Assembly (NCBI RefSeq): GCF_946885955.1
Contig: NZ_CAMPHI010000007.1
Coordinates: 1-64,000 of the forward strand
Direction of reading: 5' to 3'
Length of the DNA: 64,000 bases
Source of the DNA: an uncultured Pseudomonas sp.
GTDB taxonomy: Bacteria > Pseudomonadota > Gammaproteobacteria > Pseudomonadales > Pseudomonadaceae
Positions within the stretch are counted from its first letter, which is position 1; the number at the start of each line of letters is the position of its first letter. Under the pieces are notes generated by a model that saw only the letters and a list, made by a program, of their open reading frames with translations, searched no databases and was not told where the DNA came from. A program made the position numbers and the translations under genes. Positions 18,400 to 28,180 of this stretch are shown here, in pieces.

Positions 18400-20583
18400 A
18401 TGCCCACCTCTTCGCTCAGCCACTCCCTGCGCCGCCTCTGGGCCATGGATAAGTTCAGCTACAGCCTGCGGGTGTTCATCGCCCTCAGCGGGAGCCTGGC
18501 GCTGTGCTGGTCGCAGGGCTGGATGCTGGCGCTGATTCCGCTGTTTCTCGGGGTGATCGCCAGCGCCCTGGCGGAAACCGACGACAGCTGGCAGGGCCGT
18601 CTCGGCGCGTTGCTGGTGACCCTGCTGTGCTTCAGCGCCGCGGCCTATACGGTCGAAATGCTGTTCCCCTACCCCTGGTTGTTCGTCAGCGCCCTGGCAC
18701 TGTCGAGTTTCGCCCTGACCATGCTCGGCGCCCTCGGCGAGCGCTATGCCACGCTCGGTTGGGCCACCTTGATTCTGGCGATCTACAGCATGATCGGCGT
18801 GGAACAGCGCGGCGGCAGCGCCGGGTTCAGCCTGCAACCGCTGCTATTGGTCGCCGGCGCCGCCTGGTATGGCCTGTTGTCGGTGATCTGGCAGGCGCTG
18901 TTCGCCAACCAGCCGTTGCAACATAGCCTGGCCAGGGTATTCCGCGAACTGGGCCACTATCTCAAGCTCAAGGCCGCGCTGTTCGAGCCGCTGCGCGATC
19001 TCGATGTGGCGAAACGGCGGCTGGCCCTGGCCCAGCAGAACGGCCGGGTGGTGGCGGCACTGAACGCGACCAAGGAAATCATCATGCACCGCGTCGATAA
19101 CGGCCGACCGGGGCCACACGTCAGCCGTTACCTGAAGCTGTACTTCCTCGCCCAGGACATCCACGAACGCGCCAGCTCCTCGCACTATCCCTACAACGAT
19201 CTGGCCCAGGCGTTCTTTCACAGCGACGTACTGTTCCGCTGCCAACGCCTGTTGCGCCTGCAAGGCGACGGCTGCCAGCGCCTGGCCCGGGCGATCGAGT
19301 TGCGGCAGCCGTTCACCCATGGCGAGCTCTGCCAGCAGGCGCTGGACGACCTGCACAAGTCGCTGGATCACCTGCGCGTGCAAAGCAATCCGGCCTGGCG
19401 CTACCTGCTGCGCTCGCTCAACGCCCTGGCCGGCAACCTCGACGCCCTCGACCGGCTGCTGGGCCAGGCGAGCAACCCCGATGCGCTGGTCGAGCAACTG
19501 GACAGCAGCCTGCTGGATCGCGCCCCGCATTCGCTGAAGGACGCCTGGGAACGGCTACGCCTGCAACTGACGCCGACCTCGCTGCTGTTCCGCCACGCCC
19601 TGCGCCTGTCCATCGCCCTGGCGGCGGGTTACGGCCTGCTGCACTGGGTGCATCCAGCCCAGGGCTACTGGATTCTGCTGACCACGATCTTCGTCTGCCA
19701 GCCAAATTACGGCGCCACGCGACACAAGATGGTGCAACGCGTCGTCGGCACCGTTCTCGGCCTGGCACTCGCCTGGGCGCTGTTCGATCTATTCCCCGCC
19801 CCCCTGGTGCAAGCCTTCTTCGCCGTGACCGCGGGGGTGATCTTCTTCATTACCCGCAGCAGCCGCTACACCCTGGCCACGGCGGCGATGACCTTGCTGG
19901 TGCTGTTCTGCTTCAACCAGATCGGCGACGGCTACGGGCTGTTCCTGCCGCGCCTGGTCGATACCCTGCTGGGCAGCCTGATCGCCGGCCTGGCGGTGTT
20001 CCTGATCCTGCCGGACTGGCAAGGCCGACGCCTCAATCACATGTTGGCCACTACCCTGAGCTGCAACAGCAGCTACCTGCGGCAGATCATCCAGCAATAC
20101 GCCAGCGGCAAACGCGACGACCTGGCCTACCGCCTGGCGCGGCGCAATGCGCATAACGCCGACGCCAGCCTGTCCACCACCTTGAGCAACATGCTGATGG
20201 AGCCGGGACATTTTCGTAAGCAGGCGGACCTCGGTCTGCGCTTTCTGGTGCTCTCGCACACCTTGCTCAGCTACCTGTCCGGACTTGGCGCGCACCGCGG
20301 CGAGGTGCTCCTGGGCGAGAGCCAGCCTCCTTTGCTGGATGCCGCCGAACGCCTTGCCCAAAGCCTCGATGAGATCGCCGCCGACCTGCTCGCCGAGCGC
20401 CCCGTAGCGGTGCAGAGCGATGCCGAAGAACAACTGGCCCAGCGACTCGAACAACTGCCCGACGACCTCGACGATGCCCAGCGCCTGGTACAAACCCAGT
20501 TGGCGCTGATCTGCCGTCAACTCGGTTCGTTGCGCACCCTCGCCGCGCATCTGATGAAAGCGCCCGCAGGCAACGCAGAGTAG
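18400..20583 (+). CDS. yccS: YccS/FUSC-family inner membrane protein
   Basis: 727 residues of the YccS/YhfK type. An N-terminal block of about six membrane helices (residues 25-165) is followed by a long cytosolic helical region, then a second block of helices (about 400-525, including HPAQGYWILLTTIFVCQPNYGAT, the FUSC signature) and a cytosolic C-terminal domain. The family resembles aromatic-acid efflux (AaeB) proteins, but its substrate is not established. The ATG giving MPTSSLSHSLRRLWAMDKFSYSLR has AAAGG upstream; a frame extending 79 codons farther has no family character. Confidence 0.88.
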   Translation: MPTSSLSHSLRRLWAMDKFSYSLRVFIALSGSLALCWSQGWMLALIPLFLGVIASALAETDDSWQGRLGALLVTLLCFSAAAYTVEMLFPYPWLFVSALALSSFALTMLGALGERYATLGWATLILAIYSMIGVEQRGGSAGFSLQPLLLVAGAAWYGLLSVIWQALFANQPLQHSLARVFRELGHYLKLKAALFEPLRDLDVAKRRLALAQQNGRVVAALNATKEIIMHRVDNGRPGPHVSRYLKLYFLAQDIHERASSSHYPYNDLAQAFFHSDVLFRCQRLLRLQGDGCQRLARAIELRQPFTHGELCQQALDDLHKSLDHLRVQSNPAWRYLLRSLNALAGNLDALDRLLGQASNPDALVEQLDSSLLDRAPHSLKDAWERLRLQLTPTSLLFRHALRLSIALAAGYGLLHWVHPAQGYWILLTTIFVCQPNYGATRHKMVQRVVGTVLGLALAWALFDLFPAPLVQAFFAVTAGVIFFITRSSRYTLATAAMTLLVLFCFNQIGDGYGLFLPRLVDTLLGSLIAGLAVFLILPDWQGRRLNHMLATTLSCNSSYLRQIIQQYASGKRDDLAYRLARRNAHNADASLSTTLSNMLMEPGHFRKQADLGLRFLVLSHTLLSYLSGLGAHRGEVLLGESQPPLLDAAERLAQSLDEIAADLLAERPVAVQSDAEEQLAQRLEQLPDDLDDAQRLVQTQLALICRQLGSLRTLAAHLMKAPAGNAE

Positions 20584-20643
20584 AGCGTCTGGATAAAAAA
20601 CTCCGCGCCGTCATGCCCGGCGCGACTTTCGCCGCCCCCATCT

Positions 20644-20700
20644 GTAGGAGCCAGCTTGCTGGCGATCCGAACACAGCATCGCCAGCAAGCTGGCTCCCAC
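20644..20700. repeat. REP-type palindrome (GGAGCCAGCTTGCTGGCGAT family)
   Basis: Arms of 23 bases, GTAGGAGCCAGCTTGCTGGC and its complement with one mismatch, separated by 11 bases. This is the widespread Pseudomonas REP pair. It lies in the 320-base gap before gpmI, where I see no gene. Confidence 0.9.
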
Positions 20701-20903
20701 CTACCTAGCCGCATGCATCAGATGACCGGCATAGCCTGAAAGTCCGCGGCCAGGGAATCTTTTCCGCGCGACACGGACAGATAGGAGCCAAGGTGATTTC
20801 GCCGCCAACGCCGGCCGGCCGTGACGCCGCTGCTCGCTTGGCCTTAAAATGCCTGCCTTTTCGCCACCCTGTCTTTTCGCCCCATACAGAGCGAGTCAGC
20901 TTT

Positions 20904-22439
20904 ATGAGCGCCACGCCAAAACCCCTGGTTCTGATCATCCTCGACGGCTTCGGCCACAGCGAAAACCCGGAATCCAACGCCATCATGGCGGCCAACACGC
21001 CGGTCTACGACCGTTTGCGCGCCACCCTACCGCACGGCCTGATTTCCGGCAGCGGCATGGACGTCGGCCTGCCGGACGGGCAGATGGGCAACTCCGAGGT
21101 CGGCCATATGAACCTCGGTGCCGGCCGCGTGGTGTATCAGGACTTCACCCGGGTGACCAAGGCGATCCGCGACGGCGAGTTCTTCGAAAACCCGGTGATC
21201 ACCGGCGCGGTGGACCAGGCGGTGGGTGCCGGCAAGGCCGTGCACATCCTCGGCCTGCTGTCCGACGGCGGCGTGCACAGCCATCAGGATCACCTGGCGG
21301 CCATGGCCGAACTGGCGGCGCAGCGCGGCGCCGAGAAAATCTACCTGCATGCCTTTCTCGATGGCCGCGACACCCCGCCGCGAAGCGCGCAAAGCTTTAT
21401 CGAAACCCTCGATGCGACCTTCGCCAAGCTCGGCAAAGGGCGGATCGCCAGCCTGATCGGCCGCTACTTCGCGATGGACCGCGACAACCGCTGGGACCGG
21501 GTCGAGCAGGCCTACCAGCTGATCGTCGACGGCCAGGGCGAATTCAACGCCGCCGATGCCAGCGCCGGTCTGGCCGCGGCCTATGCGCGCGGCGAGAACG
21601 ACGAATTCGTCAAGGCCACCACCCTCGGCGAGCCGGTGAAAGTCGAAGACGGCGACGCCGTGGTGTTCATGAACTTCCGCGCCGACCGCGCCCGCGAACT
21701 GAGCCGCTGCTTCGTCGAGGCCGACTTCAAGGAATTCCCCCGCGCCCGGGTACCGCAACTGGCCGGCTTCGTTACCCTGACCCAGTACGCCGCGAGCATT
21801 CCGGCGCCCTGCGCCTTCGCCCCCGCCAGCCTGACCAATGTGCTTGGCGAATATTTGGCGAACAACGGCAAGACCCAACTGCGCATCGCCGAAACCGAGA
21901 AGTACGCCCACGTCACCTTCTTCTTCTCCGGTGGCCGCGAAGAACCCTTCCCCGGCGAAGAACGCATCCTGATCCCCTCGCCGAACGTCGCCACCTACGA
22001 CCTGCAGCCGGAAATGAGCGCGCCGCAAGTCACCGACAAGATTGTCGAAGCCATCGAGCAACAGCGTTACGACGTGATCGTGGTCAACTACGCCAACGGC
22101 GACATGGTCGGTCATACCGGCGTGTTCAGCGCTGCGGTGAAGGCCGTGGAGTGCCTGGACAGCTGCGTCGGCCGTATCGTCGAAGCCCTCGACAAGGTCG
22201 GCGGCGAAGCCCTGATCACCGCCGACCACGGCAACGTCGAACAAATGGCCGACGAAAGCACTGGCCAGGCGCACACCGCGCATACCTGCGAGCCGGTGCC
22301 GTTCATCTACGTCGGCAAGCGCCCGGCGCACATCCGCGAAGGCGGCGTGCTGGCCGATGTGGCGCCGACCCTGCTGACCCTGATGGGCCTGCCGGTGCCG
22401 GCGGAAATGACCGGCACCAGCATCGTCGAACTGGACTGA
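20904..22439 (+). CDS. gpmI: 2,3-bisphosphoglycerate-independent phosphoglycerate mutase
   Basis: Manganese-dependent interconversion of 3- and 2-phosphoglycerate in glycolysis and gluconeogenesis. The 511 residues match the family. The alkaline-phosphatase-like fold shows the first metal site [11 protein letters not shown], catalytic Ser64 in [13 protein letters not shown], the phosphate-contact DGRDTPP, and the second metal cluster [12 protein letters not shown] and [10 protein letters not shown]. The start is fixed by the family N-terminus ([15 protein letters not shown]). A frame 37 codons longer is unlike the family. First gene of a conserved series with envC and ctpA. Confidence 0.97.
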   Translation: MSATPKPLVLIILDGFGHSENPESNAIMAANTPVYDRLRATLPHGLISGSGMDVGLPDGQMGNSEVGHMNLGAGRVVYQDFTRVTKAIRDGEFFENPVITGAVDQAVGAGKAVHILGLLSDGGVHSHQDHLAAMAELAAQRGAEKIYLHAFLDGRDTPPRSAQSFIETLDATFAKLGKGRIASLIGRYFAMDRDNRWDRVEQAYQLIVDGQGEFNAADASAGLAAAYARGENDEFVKATTLGEPVKVEDGDAVVFMNFRADRARELSRCFVEADFKEFPRARVPQLAGFVTLTQYAASIPAPCAFAPASLTNVLGEYLANNGKTQLRIAETEKYAHVTFFFSGGREEPFPGEERILIPSPNVATYDLQPEMSAPQVTDKIVEAIEQQRYDVIVVNYANGDMVGHTGVFSAAVKAVECLDSCVGRIVEALDKVGGEALITADHGNVEQMADESTGQAHTAHTCEPVPFIYVGKRPAHIREGGVLADVAPTLLTLMGLPVPAEMTGTSIVELD

Positions 22440-22470
22440 AGGCGACAATATTGTTGCCACTCCCCAGCGA

Positions 22471-22532
22471 ATAGCCGGGATGCACTCCTGGGGCGATTGG
22501 AGCGGAGTTTCCCCGGATTGCATCCGGGCTAC
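22471..22532. repeat. Palindromic intergenic repeat, type B (copy 3, degenerate left arm)
   Basis: Right arm CCCGGATTGCATCCGGGCTAC is canonical; the left arm, ATAGCCGGGATGCACTCCTG, has several changes. It follows the gpmI stop and is joined directly to a type C element. Confidence 0.75.
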
Positions 22533-22541
22533 GGATGCTGG

Positions 22542-22610
22542 GTAGGGTGGAAGACGCTTTTATCTTCCACCATCACAGCTGGTGGATGGGTGAAGCGTCA
22601 TCCACTCTAC
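22542..22610. repeat. Palindromic intergenic repeat, type C
   Basis: Arms GTAGGGTGGAAGACGCTT and AAGCGTCATCCACTCTAC pair with two mismatches across a 33-base spacer. A third motif, CGTTCCCACGCTCCAGCGTG at about 22628-22647, follows and resembles half of yet another Pseudomonas palindrome. The whole gpmI-envC gap is thus built of repeats. Confidence 0.7.
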
Positions 22611-22768
22611 GAAGTCGCGGCGTTGATCGTTCCCACGCTCCAGCGTGCGCGGCGATCCCGCTACTTCGGCCTGTGGCACAGCGCACTTTCCGGCGCTTAC
22701 GACTTGCAGCTTGCTGCTGGTTTTTTAGGCATACTAGAGCCGTCCTTGTCCCAGGTGTCGCCCGCCCC

Positions 22769-24016
22769 ATGTTTCGCGCCCTCGTCCTTATCTGCCTGAC
22801 CTGCCTGCTCGCGCCGGCCTTTGCCGACGAAAAGGCCGATGCCCAACAACAGCTGGAAGCCGCGCGTGCCGACGTCGCCGAGCTGAAGAAGCTGCTGGAT
22901 AAACTGCAGCTGGAGAAATCCGGCGTACAGAAAGAGCTGAAAACCACCGAAAGCGAGCTGGGCCAGCTGGAAAACCAGGTCAAGGACCTGCAGCAGGAGC
23001 TCAAGCAGAGCGAAGAGGAAATCCAGCGCCTCAATCAGGAGAAAAAAAAACTCCAGGGCGCGCGCCTTGAGCAGCAGCGGCTGATCGGCATCCAGGCCCG
23101 CGCCGCCTATCAGAGCGGCCGCCAGGAATACCTGAAACTGCTGCTGAACCAACAAAACCCGGAAAAATTCTCGCGCACCCTAACCTACTACGACTACCTC
23201 AGCGAAGCCCGCATGGCGCAACTCGACGCCTTCAACGAAACGCTGCGCCAACTGAGCAATGTCGAAGAGGAAATCACCGCCCAGCAAGATCAGCTGCAAC
23301 AGCAGAAAGGTCAGCTCGACGAACGCCATGCGCAATTGGCCCAGGTGCGCAAAGAGCGGCAACTGGCCCTGGCCAAGCTCAACAACGAATATTCCGCCCG
23401 CGATAAAAAGCTCAAAGCCCGCCAACAGGATCAAGTGCAGCTGAGCCGGGTGCTGAAAACCATCGAGGAAACCCTCGCGCGTCAGGCCCGCGAAGCCGAA
23501 CAGGCACGTCAGCGCGCGTTGCTCGCGGCCCGCGAACAAGCCAAACCCAAAGCCTCTGGCAGCCCGGCCAACAATGGCCCACTGGTCAGCGCCGGAGCCA
23601 GTGTCGGCGGCCCGTTCGCCAAAGCCCGCGGCAAGCTGCCCTGGCCGGTCGATGGCCGTTTGCTGGCAGCTTACGGAACCCCGCGTGGCGGCGACGCTCG
23701 TACCAAGTGGGACGGCGTACTGATCGGCGCCTCTGCCGGTAGCCAGGTGCACGCCGTGCATGCCGGCCGCGTGGTGTTTGCCGACTGGTTGCGTGGTGCC
23801 GGGCTGCTGGTCATTCTCGACCATGGCAACGGCTACCTGAGCCTTTACGGGCACAATCAGAGCCTGCTGAAAAATGCCGGCGAACTGGTCACCGCAGGCG
23901 AGGCGATTGCCACAGTCGGTACCAGCGGCGGGCAGGAAATGCCGGCGTTATATTTTGCGATTCGTCAGCAGGGCCGCCCCAGCGACCCGGCGCAATGGTG
24001 CCGCACGCAAGGATAG
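22769..24016 (+). CDS. envC: Murein hydrolase activator EnvC
   Basis: Periplasmic activator of amidases during cell separation. 415 residues: signal peptide (MFRALVLICLTCLLAPAFA), a long coiled coil of about 23-260 rich in Gln, Glu and Lys heptads, then a LytM (M23-like) domain in the last 130 residues. The LytM domain lacks the HxxxD metal ligands (YGTPRGGDARTKWDG instead) but keeps HGNGYLSLYGHN, as expected for a catalytically dead EnvC activator. The start is the ATG giving a signal peptide. ctpA follows after 37 bases, probably in one operon. Confidence 0.93.
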   Translation: MFRALVLICLTCLLAPAFADEKADAQQQLEAARADVAELKKLLDKLQLEKSGVQKELKTTESELGQLENQVKDLQQELKQSEEEIQRLNQEKKKLQGARLEQQRLIGIQARAAYQSGRQEYLKLLLNQQNPEKFSRTLTYYDYLSEARMAQLDAFNETLRQLSNVEEEITAQQDQLQQQKGQLDERHAQLAQVRKERQLALAKLNNEYSARDKKLKARQQDQVQLSRVLKTIEETLARQAREAEQARQRALLAAREQAKPKASGSPANNGPLVSAGASVGGPFAKARGKLPWPVDGRLLAAYGTPRGGDARTKWDGVLIGASAGSQVHAVHAGRVVFADWLRGAGLLVILDHGNGYLSLYGHNQSLLKNAGELVTAGEAIATVGTSGGQEMPALYFAIRQQGRPSDPAQWCRTQG

Positions 24017-24053
24017 GCGGCACACATACCTTTTCGGTTAGGAGCTCGTTCGT

Positions 24054-25349
24054 ATGCCGTATTTGTCTCGCCTCACCTCTCTGGCCCTGACTATCGCCCT
24101 GCTCGGCGGCAGCGCGCTGACGCAGGCAGAAACCGCCGCCAGTGCAACACCACAGGCGCCCTTGCCGCTCGACGAGCTGCGCACCTTCGCCGAGGTGATG
24201 GACCGTATCAAGGCCGCCTATGTCGAGCCGATCAGCGACAAGACCCTGCTGGAAAACGCGATCAAGGGCATGCTCAGCAACCTCGACCCGCATTCCGCCT
24301 ATCTCGAGCCCGAAGACTTCCGCGACCTGCAGGAAAGCACCAGCGGTGAATTCGGCGGCCTGGGCATCGAGGTCGGCACCGAGGACGGCTTCATCAAGGT
24401 CATCACCCCGATCGACGACACCCCGGCATCGGCCGCGGGCATCCAGCCCGGCGACCTGATCGTCAAGATCGACGGCCAGCCGACCAAGGGCCTGTCGATG
24501 ATCGAGGCCGTGGACAAGATGCGCGGCAAGGCCGGCAGCAAAATCGAATTGAGCCTGGTGCGCGAAGGCGGCAAGCCTTTCGACGTGGTCCTGACCCGCG
24601 CGGTGATCAAGGTCAGAAGCGTCAAGAGCCAACTGCTGGAAAACAACTACGGCTACCTGCGGATCACCCAGTTCCAGGTCAACACCGGCGAGGAAGTCGG
24701 CAAGGCGCTGGCCAAGTTGCGCAGCAAGAACGGCGGCAAGCTGCACGGCCTGGTTCTCGACCTGCGCAACAACCCCGGCGGCGTGCTGCAGGCCGCGGTC
24801 GAGGTTACCGATCACTTCCTGACCAAGGGCCTGATCGTCTATACCGAAGGGCGTATCGCCAACTCCCAACTGCGCTTCTCCGCCGACCCGGCCGATGCCA
24901 GCGAAGGCGTGCCCCTGGTCGTGCTGATCAACGGCGGCAGCGCCTCGGCGTCGGAAATCGTCGCCGGCGCCCTGCAGGACCACAAGCGCGGGGTGCTGAT
25001 GGGCACCGACAGCTTCGGCAAGGGTTCGGTGCAGACAGTGCTGCCGCTGAACAACGATCGCGCACTGAAACTCACCACCGCGCTCTACTTCACCCCCAAC
25101 GGGCGCTCGATCCAGGCCCAGGGCATAGTCCCGGATATCGAAGTGGCGCGCGCCAAGCTGACCCGTGAGCAGGACGACGGCACGATCAAGGAAGCCGACC
25201 TGCTCGGCCATTTGAACAACGGCAACGGCGGCGCGGATAAACCCAGCGCGAGCAAGACCGCACGCCCCGAGCGCCCGCAGGACGACGATTACCAGTTGAG
25301 CCAGGCGCTGAATCTGCTCAAGGGCCTGAACGTCACCCGCGGCGATTGA
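24054..25349 (+). CDS. ctpA: Carboxyl-terminal processing protease CtpA (S41)
   Basis: Periplasmic serine protease. 431 residues: signal peptide to about residue 25 (ALTQA-ETAAS), an N-terminal helical cap, a PDZ domain (about 95-180, FGGLGIEVGTEDGFIKVI) and the S41 catalytic domain. The Ser/Lys dyad is intact: Ser298 in NGGSASASEIVAG and Lys323 in DSFGKGSVQ, 25 residues apart as in Tsp. In P. aeruginosa CtpA works with the lipoprotein LbcA to degrade peptidoglycan cross-link hydrolases, which fits its pairing with envC. A bidirectional terminator follows. Confidence 0.95.
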   Translation: MPYLSRLTSLALTIALLGGSALTQAETAASATPQAPLPLDELRTFAEVMDRIKAAYVEPISDKTLLENAIKGMLSNLDPHSAYLEPEDFRDLQESTSGEFGGLGIEVGTEDGFIKVITPIDDTPASAAGIQPGDLIVKIDGQPTKGLSMIEAVDKMRGKAGSKIELSLVREGGKPFDVVLTRAVIKVRSVKSQLLENNYGYLRITQFQVNTGEEVGKALAKLRSKNGGKLHGLVLDLRNNPGGVLQAAVEVTDHFLTKGLIVYTEGRIANSQLRFSADPADASEGVPLVVLINGGSASASEIVAGALQDHKRGVLMGTDSFGKGSVQTVLPLNNDRALKLTTALYFTPNGRSIQAQGIVPDIEVARAKLTREQDDGTIKEADLLGHLNNGNGGADKPSASKTARPERPQDDDYQLSQALNLLKGLNVTRGD

Positions 25350-25464
25350 GAATAGCGGCAGCGTCCTCTCGGACCCTGCTGCTGTCTGCGGCGGCCGCGT
25401 CACCCTACGGAGTCGGCGCCTCTGCACTTGTAACCCAGCAGGTAACTTAGGCATAGCCACAAAA

Positions 25465-25498
25465 AAGCCCGCCCCCAGTCACAAAAGGGGGCGGGCTT
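25465..25498. terminator. Bidirectional terminator between ctpA and a binding-protein gene
   Basis: Perfect 12-base stem AAGCCCGCCCCC / GGGGGCGGGCTT with a ten-base loop, A-run before and T-rich sequence after. It can end both the plus-strand ctpA transcript and the convergent minus-strand gene. Confidence 0.9.
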
Positions 25499-25524
25499 GT
25501 TTCCATCCGTTACAGAGCTATCTG

Positions 25525-26280
25525 TTACAGGTAGTTGTTGGTCATCTCGTCGACGAAGCCCTCGGCGCGCAGTTCGTCCAGGGCCTTTTGCAGGCGCTGG
25601 ATCACTTCGTCCGGGGTATCCTTGTTCATTGCCAGGTACAACTCGGCATCGTTGAAGCGCAATACCGTATTGAGCCCGGTCACGCCCTCCTGCTTAGCCA
25701 GGTACCGGCCGACCGGATCGGTGGTCGCCCACAGGTCGATCTTGCCGCTGAGCAGCTTCTTGATATTTTCCTGATCGCGCAGGGCATTGGTCGGTTTCAA
25801 CCCCACGCTTTCCAGATGCTGGCTGACCGCATCGTTCTTGTAGGCGCCGATCTGGTATTTACCCGCTTCCTCCAGGCTGGCCACGCTGATGTTATTGCCA
25901 GGCGCCGAGAGCAGCACCCAACCGGTCTTGGCCAACGGCCCGACCCATTTGAACAGAGGCTCGCGCTCCGGGGTTCTGGTGGTGGAGAACAGGCCGTAGC
26001 TGGGCTTGTCCAGGGTCAGCTTGTACAGGCGATCCCAGGGAAAACGCAGGCTCAGGGTGTAGCCGATGCCGGCACGCTTGAACATCTCGCGCACGATCTC
26101 GGTGCTGATGCCGTCGATACCGTCGTCGCGGGCGAAGTTCTTGTCGTCCACCGCCATGTTGAATGGTGGAAAATTCTCCGTCAGCAACACCACCTTGTAG
26201 TAAGACGGTAATTCGGCCTGGGCCGCAAAGGTGCTGAACAACAGGCCGAACATCAGTCCGGATTTCAGAAATTTCAACAT
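25525..26280 (-). CDS. Periplasmic substrate-binding protein, tandem paralogue 1
   Basis: 251 residues, signal peptide ending AAQA-ELPSYYKVV, SBP_bac_3 fold. It is highly similar to the next gene across its whole length: VVLLTENFPPFNMAV, NFARDDGIDGI, REMFKRAGI, LRFPWDR, FKWVGP and DLWATTDPVGRYLAKQEG recur with few changes. The pair clearly arose by duplication. No transporter genes are adjacent. In PAO1 the equivalent pair lies at the same place beside ctpA and hisF. Ligand unknown. Confidence 0.88.
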   Translation of the reverse strand: MLKFLKSGLMFGLLFSTFAAQAELPSYYKVVLLTENFPPFNMAVDDKNFARDDGIDGISTEIVREMFKRAGIGYTLSLRFPWDRLYKLTLDKPSYGLFSTTRTPEREPLFKWVGPLAKTGWVLLSAPGNNISVASLEEAGKYQIGAYKNDAVSQHLESVGLKPTNALRDQENIKKLLSGKIDLWATTDPVGRYLAKQEGVTGLNTVLRFNDAELYLAMNKDTPDEVIQRLQKALDELRAEGFVDEMTNNYL

Positions 26281-26394
26281 AGGTCATCCCGCTTGTTGTT
26301 GTGGTTATGGCTAGTGGCACTCAGCCCGAAGAGTACCAGTCGAATCGCCTTCCAGAACAGCGGCCGGCCCGTGGGCGGTTCGCTGCATTCGGTT

Positions 26395-27153
26395 CTACAG
26401 ATAGCGCTTGGTCATGGAGTCCACCACACCCTCGGCGCGCATCTTGTCCAATTCACCCTGCAGCTTCCGTACCACCTCATCCGGCACCTGCTTGTTGAGC
26501 GCCAGATACAGTTGCGCGCTGTCGAAGCGCAGAATGGTTTTCAACCCGGAAATACCTTCCTGCTTGGCCAGATAACGGCCCGCCGGATCGCCGGTGGCCC
26601 AAAGATCGATCTGCCCGGCCATCAGCTTGGTGGCATTGAGCTGATCGCGCAACGCGGTGATCGGCTGCAAACCCTGTTCGACCAGGTGCTCGGCAATCGC
26701 GTCGCCCTTGTAAGCGCCGACCTTATACCGTTTGGCTTCTTCCAGACTGTTCAGGGTGATGCCGCTGTCGGCTTTGCCGAGCAGCACCCAGTCGTCCGGA
26801 CCGATTGGGCCGACCCACTTGAACAGCTCTTCGCGCTCAGGCAGGCGCGCCGTGACGAATACGCCATAGCCGGGTTTTTCCAGCGCCAGTTTATAGATGC
26901 GATCCCAGGGAAAACGCAGCGTCAGGTTGTACTGAATGCCGGCGCGCTTGAACATTTCCCGGATGATATCCACGGCAATCCCGTCGATCTTGTCGTCGCG
27001 GGCGAAATTCTTGCCGTTGACCGCCATGTTGTACGGCGGAAAGTTCTCGGTCAGCAGCACCATCCGGTAGTTGCCGGCGGCTACATCGGCGCGAGCGCTA
27101 CCGGCCAACACCATAAGGGTGCCAGCCAACGCAATCAGCAAGCGTTTGCACAT
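26395..27153 (-). CDS. Periplasmic substrate-binding protein, tandem paralogue 2
   Basis: 252 residues with a signal peptide (MCKRLLIALAGTLMVLAGSARA). Upstream partner of the tandem pair, 114 bases away. It differs from paralogue 1 mainly in the middle domain (GPDDWVLLGKADSGITL versus KTGWVLLSAPGNNISV), so the two may bind different ligands. The start giving the signal peptide is preferred over a longer frame. The orphan arrangement suggests a sensory role or use of a distant ABC permease. Confidence 0.88.
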   Translation of the reverse strand: MCKRLLIALAGTLMVLAGSARADVAAGNYRMVLLTENFPPYNMAVNGKNFARDDKIDGIAVDIIREMFKRAGIQYNLTLRFPWDRIYKLALEKPGYGVFVTARLPEREELFKWVGPIGPDDWVLLGKADSGITLNSLEEAKRYKVGAYKGDAIAEHLVEQGLQPITALRDQLNATKLMAGQIDLWATGDPAGRYLAKQEGISGLKTILRFDSAQLYLALNKQVPDEVVRKLQGELDKMRAEGVVDSMTKRYL

Positions 27154-27369
27154 GTTGGATTCTCTTTTTTTGTGGTGGCAGGTCGCCGCAGCATACTCAG
27201 CCCGACCAATAGCGCCAGCCTCGGCCAAGGCTAGGCGCCCCGCCGAGTCCGTTGTAATAACGGGAATGGCGCATTCCTGTATTTAAAATGATGGACGGTT
27301 GAGCCACGCGGCGCGGGCGCAACGGTAACCCAGGGCGCGAGCGAATGCTGCCGACTCGCTCCCAGCTTC

Positions 27370-27388
27370 GGCCGGCACACCGCCGGCC
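27370..27388. terminator. GC hairpin after hisF
   Basis: Stem GGCCGGC / GCCGGCC with a five-base loop, nine bases past the hisF stop on the minus strand. It lacks a T-run, so it is only a possible end of the his transcript. Confidence 0.4.
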
Positions 27389-27396
27389 GCCGTGGT

Positions 27397-28167
27397 TCAG
27401 CGCACGACGATACCGCGGCTGGCCAGATACGCCTTGGCTTCCGGTACGGTGTATTCGCCGAAGTGGAAGATGCTCGCCGCCAATACCGCAGCGGCCTTGC
27501 CTTCGATAATCCCGGCAGCCAGGTGTTCGAGGTTGCCGACGCCGCCGGAGGCGATCACCGGAATGCCCACCGCTTCGCTGATGGCGCGAGTGACACCAAG
27601 ATCGTAACCGCTCTTCACGCCGTCCTGATCCATGCTGGTCAGGAGGATTTCGCCAGCGCCAAAGTCTTCCATTTTTTTCGCCCAGAGCACGGCATCCAGA
27701 CCGGTGGGTTTGCGCCCGCCATGGGTGAAAATCTCCCAACGGGGCGTTTCGCCGGGACCGGACACGCGCTTGGCGTCGATCGCCACGACTATGCATTGCG
27801 CGCCGAAACGCGAAGCGGCTTCGCCGACGAACTCGGGGGTGAACACCGCGGCGGTGTTGATCGAGACCTTGTCGGCACCGGCGTTGAGCAGGTTGCGGAT
27901 ATCCTGCACGGTGCGCACGCCGCCGCCCACGGTCAGCGGAATGAACACCTGGCTGGCCATGCGTTCCACGGTATGCAGCGTGGTGTCGCGACCGTCGACG
28001 CTGGCGGTGATATCGAGGAAGGTGATCTCGTCGGCACCCTGCTCGTCGTAGCGGCGGGCGATTTCCACCGGATCGCCGGCATCGCGGATGTTCTCGAACT
28101 GGACGCCCTTGACCACGCGGCCATTGTCCACGTCGAGGCAGGGGATGATGCGTTTGGCCAGTGCCAT
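27397..28167 (-). CDS. hisF: Imidazole glycerol phosphate synthase cyclase subunit HisF
   Basis: Uses ammonia from HisH to turn PRFAR into imidazole glycerol phosphate and AICAR in histidine biosynthesis. 256 residues, a (beta/alpha)8 barrel with [20 protein letters not shown], the phosphate-binding GGGVR and ASGGVGN loops and the catalytic Asp in IPCLDVD (Asp12) and the AIDAKR strand. The chosen ATG matches the family start; an 11-codon extension runs into the upstream repeat. Last gene of the his operon here. Confidence 0.97.
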   Translation of the reverse strand: MALAKRIIPCLDVDNGRVVKGVQFENIRDAGDPVEIARRYDEQGADEITFLDITASVDGRDTTLHTVERMASQVFIPLTVGGGVRTVQDIRNLLNAGADKVSINTAAVFTPEFVGEAASRFGAQCIVVAIDAKRVSGPGETPRWEIFTHGGRKPTGLDAVLWAKKMEDFGAGEILLTSMDQDGVKSGYDLGVTRAISEAVGIPVIASGGVGNLEHLAAGIIEGKAAAVLAASIFHFGEYTVPEAKAYLASRGIVVR

Positions 28168-28180
28168 AGCGACTTCTCTC

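Noticed and set aside
21027..22523. 498-codon minus-strand open frame opposite gpmI
   Set aside because: Shadow of a GC-rich gene; its translation is Gly/Ala/His-rich with no domain, and gpmI is certain.
22769..24016. EnvC as an active peptidase
   Set aside because: The LytM domain lacks the metal-binding histidine and aspartate, as in known activators.
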